Assembly (NCBI GenBank): GCA_035235625.1
Contig: CP141142.1
Coordinates: 51,501,644 to 51,565,643 of the forward strand
DNA: 64,000 bases
Origin: Saururus chinensis
Taxonomy: Eukaryota > Streptophyta > Magnoliopsida > Piperales > Saururaceae
Reading direction: 5' to 3'
Positions 28,126 through 37,659 of this stretch are shown here, piece after piece. A model generated the notes under the pieces. It saw only the letters and a list, made by a program, of their open reading frames with translations, was not told where the DNA came from and made no database searches. The position numbers and the translations under genes were made by a program. The stretch's first letter is position 1; every line of letters begins with the position of its first letter.

Positions 28126-28232
28126 GTACCTTCAGTTATCTCATCCTCAAAGTCAATTTCTTTCCTCAGTGCCGCCTCCTCATTCCTTGGCTTTGTTGGA
28201 ATTGGCTCCCCTCTACTCAACAACAACCGCAA
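28126..28232 (-). pseudogene. IMP4-like exon fragment (U3 snoRNP protein)
   Basis: The minus strand reads RGEPIPTKPRNEEAALRKEI followed by DFEDEITEG up to a GTACAT donor at 28126. The PIPT-LRNEEAALR-EIDLEDE pattern is a hallmark of IMP4, a Brix-domain protein needed for 18S rRNA processing in the nucleolus. No other IMP4 exons (start MLRRN-like region, Brix domain) were found on either side, so this is an isolated exon, either a captured fragment or the trace of a deleted gene. Confidence 0.55.
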
Positions 28233-28884
28233 ATCACCACAAAGGTTTCCATTTATAATAAAAAGAAGATTCTTATCTCTACATCAACAATAAAAAAATC
28301 ACTATGAGGGCAATCTCGTAAAAGTATTTCAAACTTCTGAAATTGAAGGAAAAACTAGTTCAAACCTTATGTCAGACCAAAAATGATCCTGCATTAATCT
28401 GGATTTCATCTGCTGATAATCTGGCAGACAGTAGAATAATATCCCAAGGCCTGTCAAGCACTCAATTCCAAATGTAAAAATTCATCCATAATTAGAACTT
28501 TCCATGAAAGGGAAAAGACACCTTCGCCAGAGGAGTAATCTGCTACTATAATTGTTCCAAACACTTATAAAAAGTATAAGTGGCTCATTTGGCATAAACC
28601 CAAGAAAAATTACTCTGCTAAGAAGAACTAGAAGATAAAGTTGAATTAGAGAAAGAAGCAGCTGCAATTCACATCCAACTGGTAACGAACTAAATTAGGG
28701 GTTCTTCTCAATGCTGCCATGGGTCAATGAAACAAACAAAACACAAATCAAAATTGGAGTTCACGGAACAGAACAGAACATATTTAATCAAAATAGATTA
28801 AAAGAATGCAAATCAAAACAGAACATATACTAAAAAAAATCCAACCAAAAGTTCAAGAGATAAATTAGAAAACATGAAGCTCAT

Positions 28885-30315
28885 TCTTTTTTTCTCAGGC
28901 ACATTTTTGCCTTTTTCTTAGGCTCATTTTTGCCTTTTTTTTCTCAGGCTCATTTTTGCCTTTTTTTTTTCTCAGGCTCATTTTTGCCTTTTTTTTTTCT
29001 CAGGCTCATTTTTGCCTTTTTCTTTTTTTTCTCAGGCTCATTTTTGCCTTTTTCTTTTTTTCTCAGGCTCATTTTTGCCTTTTTCTTTTTTTCTCAGGCT
29101 CATTTTTGCCTTTTTCTTTTTTCTCAGGCTCATTTTTGCCTTTTTTTTTCACAGGCTCATTTTTGCCTTTTTTTTTTCTCAGGCTCATTTTTGCCTCTTT
29201 TTTTCTCAGGCTCATTTTTGCCTTTTTCTTTTTTTCTCAGGCTCATTTTTGCCTTTTTTTGGCTCATTTTTGCCTTTTTCTTTTTTCTCAGGCTCATTTT
29301 TGCCTTTTTTTTTCACAGGCTCATTTTTGCCTTTTTTTTTCTCAGGCTCATTTTTGCCTCTTTTTTTCTCAGGCTCATTTTTGCCTTTTTTTTTTCTCAG
29401 GCTCATTTTTGACTTTTTCTTTTTTTCTCAGGCTCATTTTTGCCTTTTTCTTTTTTTCTCAGGCTCATTTTTGCCTTTTTTTTTTCTCAGGCTCATTTTT
29501 GCCTTTTTTTTTCTCAAGCTCATTTTTGCCTTTTTCTTTCACAGGCTCATTTTTGCCTTTTTTTTTTCTCAGGCTCATTTTTGCCTTTTTTTTTCTCAAG
29601 CTCATTTTTGCCTTTTTCTTTCACAGGCTCATTTTTGCCTCTTTTTTTCTCAGGCTCATTTTTGCCTTTTTTTTTCACAGGCTCATTTTTGCCTCTTTTT
29701 TTCTCAGGCTCATTTTTGCCTCTTTTTTTCTCAGGCTCATTTTTGCCTTTTTCTTTTTTTCTCAGGCTCATTTTTGCCTTTTTCTTTTTTTCTCAGGCTC
29801 ATTTTTGCCTTTTTCTTTTTTTCTCAGGCTCATTTTTGCCTTTTTTTTTTCTCAGGCTCATTTTTGCCTTTTTTTTTCTCAAGCTCATTTTTGCCTTTTT
29901 TTTTTCTCAGGCTCATTTTTGCCTTTTTTTTTCTCAGGCTCATTTTTGCCTTTTTCTTTTTTTCTCAGGCTCATTTTTGCCTTTTTTTTTCTTAGGCTCA
30001 TTTTTGCCTTTTTCTTTTTTCCTCAGGCTCATTTTTGCCTTTTTTTTTCTCAGGCTCATTTTTGCCTTTTTTTTTCTCAGGCTCATTTTTGCCTTTTTCT
30101 TTTTTTCTCAGGCTCATTTTTGCCTTATTTTTTCTTAGGCTCATTTTTGCCTTTTTCTTTTTTCCTCAGGCTCATTTTTGCCTTTTTTTTTCTCAGGCTC
30201 ATTTTTGCCTTTTTTTTTCTCAGGCTCATTTTTGTCTCTTTTTTTCTCAGGCTCATTTTTGCCTTTTTCTTTTTTCTTTTTTTCTCAGGCTCAACTTTTT
30301 TGCCTTTTTTTTTTT

Positions 30316-30347
<32 letters not shown>

Positions 30348-30355
30348 TCCGCATC
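28885..30355 (-). repeat. Minisatellite of about 48 units, average 29 bp
   Basis: The plus-strand unit is CTCAGGCTCATTTTTGCC followed by a pyrimidine run of variable length. I count about 48 copies of GGCTCATTTTTG. Variants include cacaggctc, ctcaagctc and gcctctttttttc. On the minus strand most units read GKNEPEKK, with GKNEPVKK and KRGKNEPEKK variants; the block ends at 30320-30345 in GCTCAG hexamers that read as PEPEPEPE. Unit length varies with the homopolymer, so no single frame spans the array. The long plus-strand open frames here (FLRLIFAFFF and QAHFCLFF types) are a by-product of the repeat. Confidence 0.95.
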
Positions 30356-30475
30356 AATTTGAGCTTCATGGTAACATTCCCATCAATTTGAGCCAGTGAG
30401 TCCAGCTTCTTCCCATCAATTTGAGCTTCATGGTAACATTCCCATCAATTTGAGCTTCATAGTAAAATTCCCAGT
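30356..30475. repeat. Short tandem repeat CAATTTGAGCTTCATGGTAA
   Basis: Three to four imperfect copies of a 29-bp unit around caatttgagcttcatggtaa plus cattcccat, directly after the minisatellite. A deleted variant has caatttgagccagtgag. Confidence 0.8.
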
Positions 30476-32115
30476 AAGAAACAGAATAAACATGTAACAA
30501 ATCATACAAAAGATGTATACATAGCCTACCATTAGACATAGAGCATCGGCTCTTGTTTTGAACTCAACACACATCTATAACCTCTTTGGAAGATTAACAT
30601 GAAATGAATAAATTTACTTAAATAAAACTACCACAAAATACATAAATTTACAAAGAAATCAGCATACCAAATAACAAACAAAAAAAATTCAAGACACTCA
30701 CTAAATATTTCTATCAGATGGGCTTCATTTACATTACTTGTCAATTGGGACCAAGGACTCAGGAACGGGAGAAGCCTTTTTGTAACAGTTTAAGAATGCA
30801 TAATAAAATAAGTGCATAAATAAAAAACGCATCCAATATTTAAAAAAACTGTATCTTACATCAGACCAAGATGACAAAAACACCCACAAAATGAATCAGT
30901 ACTACCTTATTTATGACAAAAAAACTCTTAAGACATGATCAATGGCATGGCCAAACTCAACCAGCTTCAGCCATTACGTGATCCAAAAGCTGAGTTCTAA
31001 AAACTTAAAACCACTTACAACATTGCTGTAATCACACACAAGTGCTAAGAGCGACCAGATAAACACTGAAATCCATGAAGGCTGCATTCGTAGCTATTCC
31101 GCACAAGCAAAGCACTCTGCAATAGTTTACTAAGGTTCTCCACCAAGCCAATTCCTTTGAATTAAAAGTATAAGACGATCTAAGCTGATATTCATTAGAT
31201 AATAGGAAAATATATGACGGGTCTATGCTCGTTGAACTAAATAAAGCTCGGTCAGAAGAAGAGAGAAGATCATTAGGTAGAAGGAGGGGCAGAAAAATTT
31301 TGAGGTCAGAAACTGCATATATGACTAGAGACAACTTTTAAAAAAAATACTCTTCGGTTCGTATTGAACGCACAAAAAAAAAATCATATTTTCCTTTTAT
31401 CAATTAAAAAACAAGCCATACTCTGCATAATCTCTTTGATAAAAAGGCTTACAGACAGAACAGAAAACACAAAGTAAAACCGCGTCCATTGTTCAATTAC
31501 TTGTTGAACTGTTTCAAGACAGAATAGAAAGCCTGACCGAAGCTAAAGCGTCCACTAATTGAAAGAAAATTATTTTACAACTTGAAGAGGAAAAACAAAC
31601 TAAAACTGCAAAACAAAAGCACCTCCACAACAAACTGAAAGCCAGTGTCTCAAATACAAAACCAGACAACGACACGCACATCATCATATGAGCTTAAAGA
31701 TCAAACTCAAGCTTGACTAATTACAGGTACTAAGTAAAACATGATCAAGACGTTGAGTCATTCACTAATTGTGAAAAAGATTATGTATATCAAATCTTTT
31801 GGAAACTCGCACAGCAGCTGCGTACTACATACCGACACAACCAAAAGAACTCGACCCATCAACCAGGCAAACTATATTCAGACAGTGAGAGAGAGTTCCA
31901 AGTGCAGTTCGATTGCGACGTCGTCGTCTCGATCAGGGAAACGACAAGGTCGAAATCGCTTTCTCATACGGCGTGGCCCCGTCCAAAGCAATACAAAAAT
32001 TGAAATCTTTTCGGTTTCTGAGCTCGGCTTGGTAGGATTAAAAGGGAGCAGAGAAAAGAAGAGAAGCTCAAACACTAAAGAAAACAGTAGATGAGAGAAG
32101 AGCAAAGAAAGCGCA
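30476..32115. other. No gene recognised
   Basis: AT-rich sequence, possibly an intron or leader of a former minus-strand gene whose promoter would be near 32790. Open frames at 31032-31334 and 31741-32105 have no recognisable domain. Confidence 0.4.
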
Positions 32116-32647
32116 AACCTTTTCTTGGACGGGAGAGGGCTGCTGCTACGAGAGTCGGACTTGAGCGGAAGGGAGAATCGGAGCCGGAAGACCTTTTCTT
32201 GGACGGGAGAGGGCTGCTGCTACGAGAGTCGGACTTGAGCGGAAGGGAGAATCGGAGCCGGAAGACCTTTTCTTGGACGGGAGATGGCTGCTGCTACGAG
32301 AGTCGGACTCGAGCGGAAGGGAGAATCGGAGCCGGAAGACCTTTTCTTGGACGGGAGAGGGCTTGAGCGGAAGGGAGAATCGGAGCCGGAAGACCTTTTC
32401 TTGGACGGGAGAGGGCTGCTGCTACGAGTGTCGGACTTGAGCGGAAGGGAGAATCGGAGTCGGAAGACCTTTTCTTGGACGGGAGAGGGCTTGAGCGGAA
32501 GGGAGAATCGGAGCCGGAAGACCTTTTCTTGGACGGGAGAGGGCTTGAGCGGAAGGGAGAATCGGAGCCGGAAGACCTTTTCTTGGACGGGAGAGGGCTG
32601 CTGCTACGAGTGTCGGACTTGAGCGGAAGGGAGAATCGGAGCCGGAA
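32116..32647. repeat. GC-rich tandem array, eight units of 74 or 54 bp
   Basis: Units begin gaccttttcttggacgggag. Long units (74 bp) carry a 20-bp module TGCTGCTACGAGAGTCGGAC that short units (54 bp) lack exactly. The order is long, long, long, short, long, short, short, long (32116-32647). Short units are 18 codons, so consecutive ones read as an 18-residue repeat on both strands (plus LERKGESEPEDLFLDGRG; minus ALSRPRKGLPAPILPSAQ); the long unit shifts frame. The array lies just downstream, on the minus strand, of a weak TATA-like TTTAAATA near 32784, so it may sit in the leader of a minus-strand transcript. Confidence 0.93.
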
Positions 32648-33130
32648 GACGAGCGGGACGGCGAAGAAGAAGCGGATCTCAAATCGGACAGGGAGGCCGG
32701 CCGCCCATGGCTGCGCGAAAGAAATCCTCTACCCTTCCTTCCATCAGTTGCAGGATTTGAAGAAGAATCCCTCCACTCCACTGTATTTAAAAGCGTTGCC
32801 TTCAAGAAGTACGCTGATTTATTTCTTAGTTTTGATTTGAAGAAGTCTCTTTATTTTAATACTTTCTTAATTTTAATTTTAATTAACTTTATTATAGTTA
32901 AGTTTAGGACGGGAAATTTCTAACCCAAAATATTAAGAGGCATACGCCAAACCTTATTTTATTTTTCTCTTATTTTTTTATTCCCTTTAAGGTGAAGACC
33001 TCACATTACATACATTACATGAGATGAAACTAATCAACCTAACCTACCCCTCACAAATATTTTATTGTCTCCTCAAAATTAAAGTTTTATGTTTTATCCT
33101 CTTTTTTCTTGTTATTTATGAGCCCTAGTT
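32648..33130. other. Possible promoter region, no gene seen
   Basis: GC-rich to 32750 and then AT-rich. Contains the TATA-like TTTAAATA (minus strand, near 32784). Nothing else is supported. Confidence 0.3.
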
Positions 33131-33194
33131 TTCATCTGTATCAGGCAGAGTTAGGCAAAATTTTGCCCCAACACAGCTCCATTCTTTCTCCAAA

Positions 33195-36100
33195 TGCCCT
33201 GTAACGTCTTAGAATTTTCTAAATTCCTAAAGTCGTATACGTAAAAATTAAGGTATAGGACCCCTTAATCTTCCCATGGGACTAACTTAAATATCACTTA
33301 GAATTGGTGGCTGAAATATATATAAATGGAAAGTAGACAGAAAGAGCTTCAAAATGCCACCAAAAATGCGCAAATCGGAGTCCAAATGAGGGAGATACGG
33401 TTATTTGAAGTTGACTTTAACATGCAGGACTCGTTTACCTGAATTGAACGCGCGATCTGTCTATTTAAGTTGCGATACGGACCCGATCAATTACTGTTCT
33501 GAAATTATGTTTTTGAGGCCTAATTTCTCATAGGATTAGGATCCCTAATCCCATGCGTATAAAAGGTGAATTAGGGCTAATAAAATAGGAGTTTTTTGTT
33601 GGACGGTGAAGGAAGAGGCGACAATGAAATTTTCCGACGAAACTCCAGCGAGGCATTGGCGGCGATTGATCGACAACAAATCGGCCATTATGGTAGGCCT
33701 TCGAGTCGAAATTAGTAAATCGTTACAATAAATTTTAATGTATTATCACTTCTACAATTATGTATTTTGTAATTTACGTAATTGTGTGTTCTGTAATTTC
33801 ATTAAGAAGTAATTTTAGTACTTTATTTTGATCCTGCCGGTCGGCCGCTGAATAGCGGCCGACCGATCAGTGACTGGCTTGCCCTCATGCACTAGACTCC
33901 CTCGGTGTATGGTCAGGATCCGGCATGTGGCCGCCGTGCCAATCCACAGATGCAAGAATAAAAAAAAAGAGATTGTTGGCGCTGGCCGAGGCCACGCCAG
34001 TCCCGACCGCGTTGTTCCAGGCCACGATTGCCCGGACATGCCGGCCTGGGCCGCACTGGCCTCGGCCTCGGCGGCTTGCTGTCTGATGAAAAAAAGAAAA
34101 AAAGAAAAGGGGAAGTAGGGAAAGTGGCGGTTTTGGCCACCGTCCGGCTACCGGACGGCGGCGGGACTGACGCCGTCGGTTCCGCCGTGTGTCGGCGATA
34201 GGAAAACCGGTGAGCCAACATCCCTCCGCCGTGGTAGGGGGCGGCGCCACCAGAGGCCGAAACACCTTTGGCCGGACGCGGGGAAGACGACCCGCGTTGC
34301 GGGTTGTCGACCCAAACCGACCCGGTCCGGGTCGGTTTAAAAAAAAGACAAAAGAAGGGAGTGAACCGGGTCCGGTTCAGGGGGCTAAAAGTGTCAAATA
34401 AATTCTAAAAAAATACTCATGTATCTGGAGAGGTTTGGGATTATTTTGACAGAGTTTTAGCTTAGGGGAAAATCCCATAGATTTTAAAATGACCTTTTTA
34501 CCCCTATTAGTTAATTATCGTATAATATTAACTTACCCGAGTTCGAGGCTCTGGTTCAGGGGCCTATGAGTGGATCTAAAAATTGGGAAAATTCTCAATG
34601 AGATTTTAATAGGTAAATTATTTATAGGCCAAATCTCTAAGTGAATAAAAATCCCCATGAGTGGTTAATTAACCATTTTTTCCTTAGGGTTTATAGTAAA
34701 TCGTTAGTCAAAACCTGGGTCGGTTCAAGGGGTTCACGACCCCGTCACATGCCAGAAAAATTACACAGAGTCCATGAAGTCAAGTAGTACCCTTGACCCA
34801 AATTTTGGACCCATTGGATGTCATTAAGGCCTTAAACCAAATGATAGAAATACCCCTTAGAGTGGACCCGCCCACATTCGTGTGAATGGAAGCGTGAGTT
34901 GATCTGAGAGTGGAGCCTTGTGAGAGGTCAATGACTTAAATCAATAGAGGGGCAGTAAAATAACTGGAATAACTCAAGGGAGGGTACCATACCCTAGGTG
35001 ATAAAATTACCCTAATGCCCTTAGGGGCAATATGTTCTGTTTCGGATGAAACAGATGGCCTAGTGAATCAAGAGTTCATGTACCCTATAAATGACTTCAA
35101 AAGGAAGGAGCATGACCAATAAATGACACAAAGACCTTGTTGGGTCGCAGCATCATGAGAAATAAGGGGTAGAACCATAATTCTCAGGTTTAAAGCAACG
35201 TATTTCACGTGTCTGCAACCGAGTGCACCGATCGACTAGAGTGTTTTATATGTAACTCGCGGGATGTATTAGAATTGTTTACACTCTTGGGCTTGAACTA
35301 ACTGAGCCCTAGCCCTGCAAATGAGTGCAACGGGCCTTTATTCATTCTTTACGCACTGGTGTGAATGCATGTTATTTATGTTTATTATGTTGATGCATGC
35401 TTTTGATATTGATGTGTTAAGTTATATTAGTAATTTAAGATTAATGAAGAGGCATGGGTTGTTGTTGGTTTGAGGGGAGAACACCTAATAAAGATAATGA
35501 CTAAAATACCCTCTTTAGGGTTGGGACCAGTTTATGGAGTGAATGGGGCCCTAACATAGATCTTACCTTGGTTAATGAACCGATGGTGGCTATGGGATGT
35601 TCTCTGAGTCATAGCTCAGTGGATGAGCTATCTTTTAGGCCGTTTCATAAGGTGAAGAGGACCCAAATGGTTGAATGGATACTTGACTGGATGGAAATAA
35701 TCTAGTCTAAGTTTTAGATGTTTGGGGGAGTCAATGGTCATAAGGATCTAAGGCTTCTATTGATACATTAGTAATGTCTTATAAGACATTTTCTCCCAGC
35801 GTTGGGAAGGTGGAGATTGCAATATGCTTCTTCATCGCCACGACGGTTTGGGTATTGACCAGATGGTCTTTATCGCAGGTCTCCCGCAGGTCTTCCTAGG
35901 ACTATTTAGTACGTATGAAAAGCAGAGTTATATGAGCATCATGGAAGGCTTGTGCTTCTTGCCAATCTGTGTCCATGAGCACAGTTGAGATCCTCTTCTC
36001 TAGATTCGTGGCAGGCTATTGAGAGCCATGGGGATTTGGGTCAAGCTGCTGTTAAGCAGTCTACTCCAAGGTTGGAGTACCATGTTTGGAGGTTTTCTCG

Positions 36101-36835
36101 AAGGGTGAGTCATCTCTGAGTTACAGATTTTATAGTATTAATTATTGAACAAGAGTTGTGAGATAATTAATAACATTGTTTGATATTGCTTGTTAATTAG
36201 ACAAGTGGAACGGTTAAAGGACTTACTAAAATGTAAGTTGAAAATATCTAAGCATTGCATGTGTGATGCTATGCTTCTTAGGATAGAATAGTTTCTAGGC
36301 AGAACTACATTTGGATCCGATCTTGTTGGAAACATTGGAGATGTTGTCTGATGAGTACGTAGGCAACTAACATCGGGTGATGTTGGCCCGATCCGAAAAA
36401 TATTAATAAAACCTTTTGTCCTTTGGAAGCTCTTCTCCTAAAGGCGGAGATGCTCCATTGTGGTTGTGGTTGTTGTTTGGTTTGCTTTGTTGCAGATTCT
36501 CCAGGCGAGGACAAGTGAGACCAAGGCAGGCGAGCACAAGAGATTCTGCATTTTTGCAACTTTGGTACGTTAGTGTACCTTTGGCGTGAGAGTCAACTTG
36601 TTATTTATTTTCAGATGGGTGACGGATTTGTACTTATATGGATGAGCTGATCTTTATGAATTTTCAGACGTTAAATAATATCATATGATTTGATATTCGT
36701 ATTTGTGAACCCCAGTTATCGTGACCTGGATATTTAATCGAAGGGTTTGTTTTGTATTTAAAGAAAAAAAATTCTCGCTACTTACCGTTTGTGCTATTTA
36801 AAAATACTTTTAAAAATCCAGGTCGTGACATGCCC
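33195..36835 (+). mobile_element. Solo LTR, about 3.6 kb, Ty3/Gypsy chromovirus type
   Basis: Element 33200-36830 begins TGTAACGTC and ends GTCGTGACA, with the 5-bp target duplication TGCCC on both sides (33195-33199 and 36831-36835). It holds no protein domains. Its start and several internal blocks (the gattgatcgacaacaaatcggc region near 33666, the cctagccctgcaaatgagtg region near 35310, the taccttggttaatgaac region near 35565) recur in the relics at 37660-40544 and 51993-53825. The latter also matches the LTR next to the Gypsy pol gene at 54932, which identifies the family. Very long LTRs are usual for Tekay/Del-type chromoviruses. Confidence 0.85.
33838..33865. repeat. Perfect GC hairpin
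   Basis: Arms CGGTCGGCCGCT and AGCGGCCGACCG (12 bp each, no mismatch) around the loop GAAT, in the GC-rich part of the solo LTR. Confidence 0.9.
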
Positions 36836-36840
36836 TCTCC

Positions 36841-36960
36841 TCTATGATGAACTATATAGTTCTTCACATCATCATCACTGAGCTGATTAAATCTATCAAG
36901 TTCCACGAGCTCCCTCATCATCAAGAATAGAAAATTCCTTATTTCCTTCAGCTTCTCTCC
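36841..36960 (-). pseudogene. Exon-like block present only in duplication copy 2
   Basis: The minus strand has an open stretch reading EKLKEIRNFLFLMMRELVEL continuing DRFNQLSDDDVKNYIVHHRG. It looks like genuine helical protein sequence but I do not recognise it. It lies within the 120 bp missing from copy 1. Confidence 0.35.
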
Positions 36961-37659
36961 CTAATTCTTTTACTTTGTTCATCGCTTTCAATCTCTTGCT
37001 ATCTAGCATACATTCTTTTTTTTTTCCCATTATCCACAAAACTTACCCTTCTTCACCATCCTCGAAGTAAAAATTCTCCTTTTTGCAACCTCATCAATCA
37101 TCGCTAAAAATTGGATTAGTTTAGCTCCCACAGATCTTTTCCCTTCTCGAATCATCAAATCGCCACTCTACCAAGATCAACAATGGAGCCAATAACAATA
37201 TAAATCTACCCGTAATGAAAATGATAGCTCAAGAGAACCAATAAAAACAGAGAACTAATAGATCAAGACAAAATTTACAGAATCATAGAACATCATGAGT
37301 CATACAACCAATGAAAACAGAGAAATAATAGCTCAAGCCAAAAATCAGAGAACCAAATGACATCAATGTAACCCTTCTGATCAAAACTAAATCAAACCCA
37401 CAAATTGGCAGAGCATATATAAATGATATTGGATAAAATAAATAATTAGATATAAAATCATAATAAATCTAATGGAGTGAGTATAGGCTAGCCCATATCA
37501 ATTAAATATAAAATCTAATTACAAATTAACTTTGTATACATTAGAAGATTAGTTTATGTGCTTAAAATTGCAAATAGAAAATAATATAAATTTAGAAACA
37601 CCTCACTTCTTTTCCAATAGGAACAAATAAACCTTGCTTCCTATTTAATTTCAAGTTTC

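Larger units (their letters stand above)
33131..37519. repeat. Segmental duplication, copy 2, split by a solo LTR
   Basis: 33131-33199 and 36836-37519 together match 27341-27972. The break falls exactly at a 3.6-kb LTR insertion. This copy retains 120 bp (36841-36960) absent from copy 1, flanked by the 6-bp direct repeat CTCTCC. Confidence 0.9.

Noticed and set aside
28885-30355. CRISPR-like array
   Set aside because: The units are contiguous with no unique spacers, and this is a plant genome. It is a minisatellite.
28930-30362. Very long plus-strand open frames (up to 468 codons) rich in FLRLIFAFF and QAHFCLF
   Set aside because: They arise because the 29-bp repeat unit lacks stops on this strand. 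Several frames are open at once, none has unique sequence, and the minus-strand reading GKNEPEKK is more protein-like.
32091-32840. Repetitive open frames on both strands of the GC-rich array
   Set aside because: The 54-bp units keep any frame open while the 74-bp units shift it. No unique domain, and no splice or start evidence.
33815-34401. Overlapping GC-rich open frames on both strands in the solo LTR
   Set aside because: Base composition explains them, the frames are not conserved in the related LTR at 39230-39900, and LTRs are non-coding.
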